A stretch of DNA of 14,592 bases from Alphaproteobacteria bacterium (GCA_016870135.1 VGCF01000018.1:1-14592), one strand, 5' to 3'; positions 1 to 7,260 are shown, numbered from the stretch's first letter. Numbers and translations: made by a program. Notes: generated by a model not told the origin, from the sequence alone.

Positions 1-40
1 CTCTTGTCACAGGGGTATGGTTTAATGTAACCTTTTTAAC

Positions 41-394
41 AGAGGGGTCAAGTTGTTGCTGTGTAAACAGAGGAAAGTCCGGGCTCCACAAAAACACGAT
101 GCTGGGTAACGCCCAGCCAGAGCAATCTGAGGGAAAGTGCCACAGAAAATATACCGCCTAGAGTCATTTAGGTAAGGGTGAAAAGGTGCGGTAAGAGCGC
201 ACCGCTTGGTCCAGTAATGCACCAAGGCACGGTAAACCCCATCGGGAGCAAGGTCAAGTAAGGGCACAATCGATTCTTAAAATCGACGTATTGTTTGTGA
301 TGCGTGTTGTGTTCGGGTCGACTGCATAAAGAAATCGGCAACGGTTTTTTCAGAGAAATAACAACATAAACAGAACCCGGCTTATGATCCCTCT
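41..394 (+). ncRNA. rnpB: RNase P RNA, bacterial class A
   Basis: This is the catalytic RNA of RNase P, which removes the 5' leader from pre-tRNAs. The conserved core is directly visible: GAGGAAAGTCCGGGCTCC near 70-87 (P4 5' strand), GGTAAGGGTGAAAAGGTGCGGTAAGAG split over 171-199, the CACGGTAAACCCC element near 229-240, and ACAGAACCCGGCTTATG at 370-386 (P4 3' strand). The ends were set by P1, in which 41-49 pairs over nine bases with 386-394 (one G-U). P2 is 52-57 with 360-365. P3 is reduced to a 4-bp hairpin, CTGT-GTAA-ACAG (59-70), closed by a GNRA loop. A weak upstream promoter is possible: TTGTCA at 4-9 with only a poor -10 (TAACCT, 28-33). The L15 loop appears to lack a GGU triplet (see findings). 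Confidence 0.96.
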
Positions 395-940
395 GCATTC
401 GTGGCCCTGGTGGACACACCAGTTATGGCGTGCATTACCCGTAAAAAAGATGTGATTTTTTTATAGTTATTTTAATTTCTTTGTGGAACAAGTGTGTGAA
501 AAGGCCACAGCGCATTATTAAATCGCATACTAAACGTAATAAATTCTTTTAATTGAGTTAAAAAGTAAAAAATTAAAAATTTTAAATGAAAAAACGGCAT
601 GATATGGCTTTACGAATCATGCGGAATATGGGCCAGACAGCGTGGTGACAGCATATCGTCTTAGTGCGCGGTCCTGCGCGGTAAAAAACAGAGCCACTAA
701 AAACAGAGCCTTGTATCATAGGCCTGAGGACCCCAAATCTGTTGATCCGAAGGCTGTCTGTTGTGCTGCCTGCATCAGACGTCCGGAACGGGTGACCAAT
801 GGACATACCATACGTCCCTGTATTAGTCAAAAAGCGTAAGACGCAGTTCCATGGACTCCTTTTACGGGGGTGGTAAACAGTTGCGTTAATAGACCGCAAG
901 AATCACCGTCTTGTATCAAAATCATGGTTTATGCTGTATA
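395..940. other. Intergenic stretch with no recognised gene
   Basis: About 545 bases lie between the RNase P RNA and the end of pth. Just after rnpB there is a small hairpin, CTGGTG-GACA-CACCAG (407-422), but the following bases are not T-rich. An AU-only hairpin ending in seven Ts follows at 442-463. One or both may help end the rnpB transcript, but neither is a classic terminator. Positions 490-600 are strongly AT-rich. The longest open frames in 580-900 (105 codons minus, 65 codons plus) have Cys/Arg-rich, low-information translations, no ribosome binding site and no family resemblance, so I do not call them. A short tandem repeat sits at 682-710, and a small hairpin, TTGCG-N9-CGCAA, at 881-899. 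I looked for 6S RNA, SRP RNA and tmRNA signatures and did not find them. Confidence 0.6.
682..710. repeat. Two-copy short tandem repeat
   Basis: The motif TAAAAAACAGAGCC (682-695) is repeated as TAAAAACAGAGCC (698-710), separated by ACT. This gives two near-identical copies with a period of about 15-16 bases in otherwise unassigned DNA. Nearby, TGCGCGGT also occurs twice (665-682 region). The role is unknown; it may be simple replication slippage. Confidence 0.6.
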
Positions 941-1528
941 TTACCCGCGATTACAATGGGCAATAAAAGCATCTTCTTTGCCCATAATGAAGAGATCAAT
1001 CCCATCGGTTAAATGGTCCAGGCTGGCCAGAATTTTCTCTTTTTCGTTGGGATGAAAAGAATGTAAAACATAATCACTGACACCACGCTGATCGGCCGGA
1101 CGATCAATGCCAATGCGAATGCGATCGTAATCAGGGCCCAAAACGCTGTGGATGCTTTTTAACCCATTGTGGCCACGGGCACTGCCCCCTTTTTTCAGAC
1201 GCATCTGTCCGCAGGGCAAATCTAGTTCATCATGGATGACTAAAAAACGCGCATTGGGATAGTGGCGATACAAGGGGGATACGGCCTGGCCGGATACATT
1301 CATATACGTTTGGGGACAGCACAACACAATTCTTTGATGGTCTACGATACCTTGGGTCAAAAGGGCATCTTTTTTACTGATCCATGGGGGAAACATCCAA
1401 TGCTTTTGCAACGCATCCATGGCCCAAAAACCGATGTTGTGTCGGTGATTGGCGTATGCTTTTCCCGGATTTCCCAACCCTATGATCACCCAGTCCATCA
1501 TCTGTTTTGTTGCTGGTTGCTTATCCAT
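941..1528 (-). CDS. pth: Peptidyl-tRNA hydrolase
   Basis: Pth cleaves the ester bond of peptidyl-tRNAs that drop off the ribosome, recycling tRNA in the cytoplasm. The 195-residue frame shows the family signature near the N-terminus, VIIGLGNPGKAYANHRHNIGF (residues about 14-34), with the conserved Asn and the catalytic His of RHN. The second block is HDELDLPCGQMRLKKGGSA, with the catalytic-site Asp, and continues RGHNGLKSI. Length is normal for the family. The start is uncertain: ATG at 1526-1528 gives nine extra residues before the tandem Met codons at 1499-1501 and 1496-1498, which would place the N-terminus where homologues usually begin. No start has a strong Shine-Dalgarno. The gene diverges from glmS. 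Identity is very secure. Confidence 0.96.
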   Translation of the reverse strand: MDKQPATKQMMDWVIIGLGNPGKAYANHRHNIGFWAMDALQKHWMFPPWISKKDALLTQGIVDHQRIVLCCPQTYMNVSGQAVSPLYRHYPNARFLVIHDELDLPCGQMRLKKGGSARGHNGLKSIHSVLGPDYDRIRIGIDRPADQRGVSDYVLHSFHPNEKEKILASLDHLTDGIDLFIMGKEDAFIAHCNRG

Positions 1529-1562
1529 TTTTACAATAAAACAACGTCTGGAGCAAATGGGG

Positions 1563-1590
1563 TTGACTGTTTTGTTCAGGGGGCTAGCTT
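1563..1590 (+). promoter_or_regulatory. Possible sigma70 promoter for glmS
   Basis: TTGACT (1563-1568) and TAGCTT (1585-1590) are separated by 16 bases and lie about 60 bases upstream of the GTG start of glmS, in the spacer between pth and glmS. The -35 is good and the -10 is mediocre. No glmS ribozyme-like leader is apparent. Confidence 0.35.
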
Positions 1591-1650
1591 TTGGATGGGG
1601 GTAAAGTATGTTATTTTAAAGAAACAACAGACAAAATCAAGGATCCCGCT

Positions 1651-3399
1651 GTGTGTGGTATAGTAGGAATGGTTCATTTTGAATCGGTAATGACAGCACT
1701 GGTGCCTGCGTTGCGCCGATTAGAATATCGAGGATATGATTCTGCAGGCATTGCATTGCTGGATAAAGGAGAATTAACCCGATATCGGGTTGTGGGGGTA
1801 CTGGATCAATTAACAGGTGATATTCCCCAGGATTGGGACGCCAAAACGGGCATGGGACACACCCGATGGGCCACCCATGGAGAACCCTCTGTTCGTAATG
1901 CGCACCCCCATTTCAGTCGTCGTGTGGCCATTGTGCATAATGGCATTGTGGATAACTTTCAGGTTTTGAAACAACATCTTCAGGACAAGGGGTATACCTT
2001 CGCAAGCGATACAGATACAGAAGTCATTGCCCATTTAATCGATTCGTATCTGGATCGGGGACACGATCCTGTTTCTGCTTTTTCCATTGCGATCCAACAA
2101 TTAGAAGGCAATTTTGCCATTGCATGCATGATGACCCATTGGAAAGACGCCCTGTTGGTGGCACGCCGTGGTACACCGCCATTGTTGGTGGGTAAGGGGA
2201 TCAAGGGGTACAGTATTGCCTCTGATGCTTTGGGTTTGGTGGATGTATCTGATCATTTGGCCTATTTAGAGGGCGATTCGTGGGCAGTGGTTACCCAAGA
2301 TTCTGTTGTGGCTTATGATTTTTTGGGTCAAGAAAAGCCGTTGAATTGGCAAAAACAAATGGTTCATCATCAGCATTGCAATCAAGGGGAATATACCCAC
2401 TTTATGCGAAAAGAAATCGATGAACAGCCCCATGTGATTGCACGATTGTTGTCTGAACCTACCCCTAGACTGGACCAATTATATCCCGATTTAAAGCATG
2501 TATCGTTGTTGGGATGCGGAACGTCGTTTTATGCCGCATGGATTGGAAAATATGTATTGGAACATCGATATGGTGTGACGCTGGAATTGGCATCCGAATT
2601 TTCCTATCGCCACGCCATTATGAGTCCAGGGGTTACTTTGGCGCTCTCCCAATCGGGCGAAACGGCCGATACGTTAAAAGCCGTGGATTATGCTAAAAAT
2701 CAAGGGCAAAAACTGATCAGTGTGGTGAATGCCCCTTACAGTTCTCTGGCACGCTGTTCTGACCATGTATTGGATATGCAGGCTGGCCCAGAAATTGGGG
2801 TGGCGTCCACCAAAGCCTTTACCGCACAGTTGTGGTTGTTGTTTGCTTTGGCGGGCATCACGCCAGATCGCGCGCAACACTTGCCACACAGCATGAAGCA
2901 GGCATTACTTTTGGCCCCCGATATTCGCCGTTGGGCCACAGCGTTGGCCGATGCATCCAATATGCTGTACTTGGGACGTGGTGTCAGTTATCCCGTGGCA
3001 CTGGAAGGCGCATTAAAAATGAAGGAATTATCCTATATTCACGCAGAAGGTCTGGCGGCAGGAGAACTAAAGCACGGTTCATTGGCGCTGGTGGATTCGA
3101 CCATACCTATTATTTTTCTGGCACCCCACGATAAAATTTTTGACAAAACCTTGGGCAACATCCATGAAATTATTGCGCGCAAAGGACGATTGTATGTCAT
3201 CACGGATCAGGCAGGGGCTGAAAAAATGCCGGCCGTTGGTTTGACACAGTGTTTGATCTTGCCTGACGCACCTGATCCCATTTTTAATCCATTCACTCAG
3301 ACAATGGCTTTACAGTTATTGGCGTATTACACGGCTCTGGAGCGCGGGTGTTCCATCGACAAGCCCAGAAATTTGGCCAAATCCGTGACCGTAGAGTAA
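1651..3399 (+). CDS. glmS: Glutamine-fructose-6-phosphate aminotransferase (isomerizing)
   Basis: GlmS makes glucosamine-6-phosphate from fructose-6-phosphate and glutamine, the first committed step toward UDP-GlcNAc for peptidoglycan and lipopolysaccharide. The start is fixed by chemistry: the N-terminal nucleophile Cys must follow the initiator, and GTG (1651) followed by TGT gives (M)CGIVGMVHF, with AAGGA at 1639-1643 spaced 7 bases away. The open frame extends further upstream, but that would bury the Cys. The protein is 582 residues, slightly short of the usual roughly 600. The glutaminase domain (about 1-215) has RGYDSAG, TRWATHGEPSVRNAHPH and HNGIVDNF. Two SIS sugar-isomerase domains follow, with LLGCGTSFYA near 286, SQSGETADT near 333, and GRGVSYPVALEGALKMKE near 440. 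The C-terminus, DKPRNLAKSVTVE, is canonical. It is followed 7 bases later by tilS, suggesting an operon. Confidence 0.98.
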   Translation: MCGIVGMVHFESVMTALVPALRRLEYRGYDSAGIALLDKGELTRYRVVGVLDQLTGDIPQDWDAKTGMGHTRWATHGEPSVRNAHPHFSRRVAIVHNGIVDNFQVLKQHLQDKGYTFASDTDTEVIAHLIDSYLDRGHDPVSAFSIAIQQLEGNFAIACMMTHWKDALLVARRGTPPLLVGKGIKGYSIASDALGLVDVSDHLAYLEGDSWAVVTQDSVVAYDFLGQEKPLNWQKQMVHHQHCNQGEYTHFMRKEIDEQPHVIARLLSEPTPRLDQLYPDLKHVSLLGCGTSFYAAWIGKYVLEHRYGVTLELASEFSYRHAIMSPGVTLALSQSGETADTLKAVDYAKNQGQKLISVVNAPYSSLARCSDHVLDMQAGPEIGVASTKAFTAQLWLLFALAGITPDRAQHLPHSMKQALLLAPDIRRWATALADASNMLYLGRGVSYPVALEGALKMKELSYIHAEGLAAGELKHGSLALVDSTIPIIFLAPHDKIFDKTLGNIHEIIARKGRLYVITDQAGAEKMPAVGLTQCLILPDAPDPIFNPFTQTMALQLLAYYTALERGCSIDKPRNLAKSVTVE

Positions 3400-3406
3400 G
3401 GCTGTG

Positions 3407-4681
3407 ATGACAGGGGGGTGGCACCATTTTTCCACCATCTTTGATCTGTTGGATGCGTGGTTTCCCACTCGGCCAAAGGTGGTGGCTGTGGCCTTATCTG
3501 GTGGGGTGGACAGCATGGCGTTGACGGCTATTTTAAACCAGTGGGCAGCAGAATCTGTCACCATCATACCCATGATTGTGGATCATGGACTGCGCCCAGA
3601 TTCTGGACAAGAGGCCCAACATGTGGAACACATGGCTCGTCATTGGGGATTAATCCCCATGGTTTTGTCCTGGAAACACCCGCCAATGACCACAGGGTTA
3701 ATGGAGCGTGCACGCCATGGACGTTATGCGGCTCTGGCACTGGCCTGTCACCACAGGGGCATAGAGCACCTTTTTGTGGCCCATCACCAAGATGATTGCT
3801 TAGAAACCGCGTGGATGCGTCAAGAAATGAATGGACCAGAATATGGTTTGTCCGGGATATCAGCCATCACCATGCGTTACGGGGTCACGATTTTACGCCC
3901 CCTTTTGGGTATACCAAAAGAACACCTGGAATACAGTATGAGAGCGTACTCTGTGCCGTGGGTGAATGACCCCACCAATAGTAATCTGCATTTTCAGCGC
4001 ACCAGGGCAAGACGCGTTGTGCAAAATTGGACCATGACCGAAAGACATTGTGCCGTGAAAACCCTGAACAGGCGGGCTGAAAAACGCCGTATGGATGAAC
4101 GGGTATTGCGCCATTTAACCCCAACAGAGCATGGGGTGGGGTATGTTTTGGTTCACGATTTCAATCCGCTGATGGCGTTACAACCATCGGATGGTACGAT
4201 ATGCCTTCAGTCATGGATACACAGTTTTACTTTTGGCCCTGTACCCCGTTTACCAGCACAGTATCGATTGTGGCAGGTGTTGTGCCATTGCTTTTCTGCA
4301 CCCTTTGGGCGTCCTGGTCGCGTGATCGCCACCTTTGGTGGATGTATTTTTGTGCGCCATCACCAGCAATTGTGGATATTTAGGGAGCATGCCCGCATTC
4401 AGACCGAACCGGTCAATGCCTGGGACCAATTTTGGGATGATCGAATTTTTTCCCTTTCTCCCCAGTGGGTTCAACGTGGACCTTATTCATCACAAGGATC
4501 GTGGAAGCAGAGGTTTTTGGGGATGTCTCTGCCTCAATCATGGGGGGCACCCCATTTACAGTACCGGCCATGCAGCTGGGCTTACCCTCATTTTACAACC
4601 ATAAAGGAACGGATACCTGTACAGCAATGGATAGATTATGGGCGTATTTCTATAGGTGTTCCCACAGAGGTGGCTCCATAA
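3407..4681 (+). CDS. tilS: tRNA(Ile)-lysidine synthase
   Basis: TilS attaches lysine to C34 of tRNA-Ile(CAU), converting it from AUG to AUA decoding. The N-terminal PP-loop ATPase motif SGGVDSMAL (about 31-39) is clear. It is followed by IVDHGLRPDSG, then ARHGRYAAL, VAHHQDDCLETAWMR and ILRPLLGIPKEHLE, and finally WVNDPTNSNLHFQRTRARR, all in the family order. At 424 residues it has the normal length for a long TilS with a C-terminal substrate-binding region. ATG 3407 is preferred over GTG 3404 because TAAGG, overlapping the glmS stop, lies 5 bases from the ATG but only 2 from the GTG. The last 46 bases overlap the convergent L,D-transpeptidase gene. The C-terminal third is poorly conserved, as is usual in this family. 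Confidence 0.95.
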   Translation: MTGGWHHFSTIFDLLDAWFPTRPKVVAVALSGGVDSMALTAILNQWAAESVTIIPMIVDHGLRPDSGQEAQHVEHMARHWGLIPMVLSWKHPPMTTGLMERARHGRYAALALACHHRGIEHLFVAHHQDDCLETAWMRQEMNGPEYGLSGISAITMRYGVTILRPLLGIPKEHLEYSMRAYSVPWVNDPTNSNLHFQRTRARRVVQNWTMTERHCAVKTLNRRAEKRRMDERVLRHLTPTEHGVGYVLVHDFNPLMALQPSDGTICLQSWIHSFTFGPVPRLPAQYRLWQVLCHCFSAPFGRPGRVIATFGGCIFVRHHQQLWIFREHARIQTEPVNAWDQFWDDRIFSLSPQWVQRGPYSSQGSWKQRFLGMSLPQSWGAPHLQYRPCSWAYPHFTTIKERIPVQQWIDYGRISIGVPTEVAP

Positions 4682-5177
4682 ATTTCTTCTATTTCGGCAT
4701 TCGTCACGGCTATGCATCCGTGGGTCAAATCGTATGGAATAGTCTTTGGGCAGTGCACCCCCCATGCACGATTGGGTTGACCGTGAATCATGATGTCGCT
4801 GCCGGCGGAAAGCCCTCTTTTTTTGGCCAACGCGATGTGATGGTCGTGGGGATAATCGATTTTTAGAGACAAATGGTACTGGCTTTTGATATTTTTATAA
4901 CAAATGGTATACATTCCTTCGGGCGTTTTTCCGTCCCCTTCGTATTCTTTGGCTCCTGTGGGGCAAAATCCCAGATGAATGGTATAGGATTTTAAACATT
5001 TGCCTTGATGGTATACTTCTAAAACCCGCTCTTTTTTTTGACCAAAATATAGTCAATGGATGGAAAAGGAGATGATATTTTTTTTTTAAAATACAAAAAT
5101 GGTGACATAAAAATCAATGCATAAATAAAAATGCGCAAAAAATTGGGTATTGTGAATTTGATATCAGAAAACTTCAT
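4636..5177 (-). CDS. L,D-transpeptidase (YkuD family), reading frame interrupted at an A8 run
   Basis: YkuD-domain enzymes cross-link peptidoglycan at meso-DAP or attach proteins to it, acting in the periplasm. Two frames together encode the protein. Frame 0 starts at ATG 5177, 13 bases after the nucleoside transporter stop, with AAGG 11 bases upstream. It encodes a short N-terminus, a membrane anchor (LRIFIYALIFMSPFLYF, about 14-30) and SIDYILVKK, then stops at 5019-5021 after 52 residues. The -1 frame opens at GAG 5031 and reads ERVLEVYHQGKCLKSYTIHL, then GDGKTPEGMYTI, IMIHGQPN, DLTHGCIAVTNAEI and VGTPIEIRP. The catalytic His and Cys of the YkuD signature are present. The joined product would be 180 residues, a normal size for a YafK-like enzyme. 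An ATG at 4914 could start only a truncated domain. The junction may be a programmed frameshift, slippage, a pseudogene lesion or a sequence error. Confidence 0.85.
4987..5027 (-). promoter_or_regulatory. Potential stem-loop just 3' of the slippery site
   Basis: On the minus strand GGGTTTTAGA (5027 to 5018) can pair over ten positions with TTTAAAATCC (4996 to 4987), with two G-U pairs and a 21-base loop. It begins 3 bases after the heptamer, slightly closer than the usual 5-9. It is AU-rich and therefore probably weak. It could act as a frameshift stimulator or be coincidental. Confidence 0.3.
5031..5039 (-). other. Slippery A8-G site joining the two L,D-transpeptidase frames
   Basis: On the minus strand the zero-frame codons are GTC AAA AAA AAG AGC. 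The heptamer A AAA AAG (5037 down to 5031) is in the exact register used for -1 slippage in the E. coli dnaX gene. Slipping back one base leads into GAG CGG GTT, the catalytic-domain frame. Adding one A by polymerase slippage gives the same protein. No Shine-Dalgarno-like stimulator is visible 8-15 bases upstream. Confidence 0.55.
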
Positions 5178-5190
5178 TGTCTGGGGTGCC

Positions 5191-6441
5191 TTATTCCATG
5201 ATGATGGAAACCACCGCACTGGACAATGCGCCCGCCAATACACTGGCCACCAATGCCAAAGAACACATCTTAACAATCTCGTTGGTGCGCGAAGGAGCCA
5301 GCGCGCCCAAGCATGCAATTTGAATGCCAATGCTGCTGATATTTGAAAAAGCGCACAAACTAGGTAATAAAATGGTCAATGTGCGTGGTGATAATGGACC
5401 GTAAATGCCCTGGGAAATATTGGCAATGGCCACCCATTCGTTTAACAGAGTCTTTTCGCCTAAAATGGATCCAACCGTTAAACCGTCCGACCAGGAAATG
5501 CCCATGCACCAAGATAAAGGGGAAAACGCATACCCCAACATCGACTGAATGGTTATGGTTTGATTCAACAGCAACTGGGTGATGCTGCCTAAGACTTGGT
5601 TTGCCATGTTTACAAGCGCCACCAAAGCCAGCATGGTGGCCGCAATCATCATCATGATGTTCCAGCCATCGCTGGCACCACGGGTGATGGCCTGCATGAT
5701 GTTTTGAAATACATAGGGATTTTCGCATTCTCCGTTGGTTAGTTTTTCCCCTGCGGGCATCATATATTCTGCGATCATCAAGGATGCCAGGATATTGGTC
5801 ACAGCCGATGCCACCAAATGGATCAATAGGGTGTCTTGGTTCGTTCCACCCCCAGATAACACCTGACTGTACAATACAAAAATTGTTGAAACGCTGGTGG
5901 CCATGCCTGCGGTAATCAGGGTAAACAGCTCATTCTTTGAAAAGTGTTGTAAATAAGGACGCACCAACAGGGGGGTGTCGCTTTGCCCTAAAAACAATTT
6001 GCCGGCCAAGGCCGTGGCCAAACCACCACCGATCAATTTGGTTTTGGTAATCCCTTTTGAAATGCTGCGCACCATACGGGGCAACAGACCCGTGTGAAAC
6101 AACACCATGGAAATGGACCCCATGACTACAATGGTGGGCAGGGCTTGGAACAGTAAAATAAAGGGGCTGCCTTTTCCTGGTAGCGGCACAAAGGGGGCTG
6201 GTGCGCCACCAATATAACCAAAAACAAAGCTGGTTCCTGCACGTACAGATTCTTGTAATCCTTCCAGTCCTTGTCCAAAGCGTTTCAAGAGGGGGGATAA
6301 GCCAGGTGCCTTTAAAAAAACCCACGTCAACACCAGATGCATGATCAGCAAAATACTGATTTTTTTAATGTTTACAGCCTGAAATCGACCTAATGCCCAC
6401 GCCAATACCATAATTAGGCACGCACCCAGTAATCCCTGCAT
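5191..6441 (-). CDS. Concentrative nucleoside transporter (CNT/NupC family)
   Basis: This inner-membrane protein is predicted to import nucleosides with H+ or Na+. At 416 residues it has normal bacterial CNT length and is hydrophobic throughout. Recognisable family blocks are the N-terminal CNT segment, SFVFGYIGG (about 71-79), the gate region ALPTIVVMGSISMVLFHTG, the first hairpin LGQSDTPLLVRPYL (151-164), the second hairpin region GISWSDGLTVGSILGEKTLLNE (314-335), and CAFSNISSIGIQ (363-374) with the conserved Asn and Ser of the substrate helix. The hairpin motif is usually GQTEAP or GQSE; here the acidic residue is Asp. The start is ATG 6441 and no strong ribosome binding site is visible. 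The L,D-transpeptidase gene follows after 13 bases, so the two are probably cotranscribed. The exact substrate cannot be told. Confidence 0.93.
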   Translation of the reverse strand: MQGLLGACLIMVLAWALGRFQAVNIKKISILLIMHLVLTWVFLKAPGLSPLLKRFGQGLEGLQESVRAGTSFVFGYIGGAPAPFVPLPGKGSPFILLFQALPTIVVMGSISMVLFHTGLLPRMVRSISKGITKTKLIGGGLATALAGKLFLGQSDTPLLVRPYLQHFSKNELFTLITAGMATSVSTIFVLYSQVLSGGGTNQDTLLIHLVASAVTNILASLMIAEYMMPAGEKLTNGECENPYVFQNIMQAITRGASDGWNIMMMIAATMLALVALVNMANQVLGSITQLLLNQTITIQSMLGYAFSPLSWCMGISWSDGLTVGSILGEKTLLNEWVAIANISQGIYGPLSPRTLTILLPSLCAFSNISSIGIQIACLGALAPSRTNEIVKMCSLALVASVLAGALSSAVVSIIME

Positions 6442-6522
6442 CGTTTTTAGATATCGTATAGAGTGCTTTCAGCATACGCCCGAGTGATGACAATCACAAC
6501 GGTTTTTTAACGGGTTTGGTTT

Positions 6523-6597
6523 TGGTGGGCGCAATAGGGATTGAACCTATGACCTCTACGATGTCAACGTAGCGCTCTTCCGCTGAGCTATGCGCCC
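6523..6597 (-). tRNA. tRNA-Val(GAC)
   Basis: Read on the minus strand this is a complete cloverleaf. The acceptor GGGCGCA pairs with TGCGCCC, the D arm is GCTC/GAGC, and the anticodon stem CTACG/CGTAG encloses the loop TTGACAT, giving anticodon GAC. The T arm ATAGG-TTCAATC-CCTAT is intact. The discriminator is A and the 3' CCA is encoded (6523-6525). The gene lies between the YdcF-family gene and the nucleoside transporter. No clear T-rich terminator follows. Confidence 0.97.
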
Positions 6598-6690
6598 CAC
6601 GCAAATATCCTATCATCGCCGCAGACACAATGCAATACACCCAGTGAAGGACCTCCACAACAATAGGTTGAATACAACAAAGAAAAAGAC

Positions 6691-7260
6691 CTATAACAAT
6701 GGGTAAACCTTTGCCCACGCCACCCGGAGGATCGCGTAAATGTATCGGTAATATTCTAATAAAATGATTGTGACAAATCGGGATCCTGTATATTTTTTGA
6801 TGACAATGGGGTGGGGAATGATTTCAACGTTTTTCCAGTGCTGACTGGCCCATATCAAGCATCGTGGCATATGATAATCGGATGTCACCAGGCGAACAGA
6901 TCGAATATGATTTTTCACCATCCAGTCATAGGATAATAGGGCATTTTTTTCTGTTGTTTCTGCGGTATCAAAGGTAATAAAAGGCGATTTACCTGGGCGA
7001 AATCCGTGATATCGCCCTGAAATGTGTAATTTAGGGGCCAAACCAAGTCGATACAGGGCAATGGCCATTTTTTCTCGATCAATTTCTCCGGTAAAAATAA
7101 CAATGGCATCGGTTTTTTTCCAAGATGGCGTGGGGGTCTGACCAATCATGATGGGAAATACAATAAGACCTGCACCCAACGTCACCAGACCAAGGGCGAT
7201 CATCCAGCGCAGCGCAGAACGAATCCATTGTGTCACAAGAATTTTGATGGCTTGGGTCAT
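6691..7260 (-). CDS. YdcF/SanA/ElyC-family (DUF218) membrane protein
   Basis: A single N-terminal membrane helix (ALGLVTLGAGLIVFPIMIG) is followed by a DUF218 domain. The family blocks are DAIVIFTGEIDREKMAIALY, GLAPKLHISG, a TAETTEKNALLSYDW block (family: A.T.ENA) and VRLVTSDYHMPRCLIWA (family: LVTS.YHMPRS). Members have been linked to envelope processes such as peptidoglycan or lipid-carrier maintenance in enterobacteria, but the biochemical role is generally unclear. The usual TGG of the first motif is TGE here. I chose ATG 7260 (189 residues) because it puts the membrane helix about 15 residues in. ATG 7281 or GTG 7317 (208 residues) are alternatives, and none has a good ribosome binding site. 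It is transcribed toward tRNA-Val. Confidence 0.88.
   Translation of the reverse strand: MTQAIKILVTQWIRSALRWMIALGLVTLGAGLIVFPIMIGQTPTPSWKKTDAIVIFTGEIDREKMAIALYRLGLAPKLHISGRYHGFRPGKSPFITFDTAETTEKNALLSYDWMVKNHIRSVRLVTSDYHMPRCLIWASQHWKNVEIIPHPIVIKKYTGSRFVTIILLEYYRYIYAILRVAWAKVYPLL

Noticed and set aside
407..463. Hairpin CTGGTG-GACA-CACCAG and later T-run as an rnpB terminator
   Set aside because: The hairpin is 33 bases from the T-run and the T-run hairpin is AU-only, so neither fits an intrinsic terminator well enough to call.
582..899. 105-codon minus-strand open frame downstream of rnpB
   Set aside because: Low-information Cys/Arg-rich translation, no family resemblance, no ribosome binding site; overlapping frames on the other strand are equally open.
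1529..1650. glmS ribozyme or riboswitch in the glmS leader
   Set aside because: The leader is short and shows no glmS ribozyme core; that element is characteristic of Firmicutes and relatives.
5178..5330. N-terminal extension of the L,D-transpeptidase upstream of ATG 5177
   Set aside because: The open frame continues to 5330 but runs inside the nucleoside transporter coding sequence, with a Trp/Arg-rich shadow-like translation; ATG 5177 starts just after the transporter stop.
6483..6500. GTGAT-GACA-ATCAC hairpin as a tRNA-Val terminator
   Set aside because: Read on the minus strand it is not followed by a T-run; probably incidental or part of the transporter leader.
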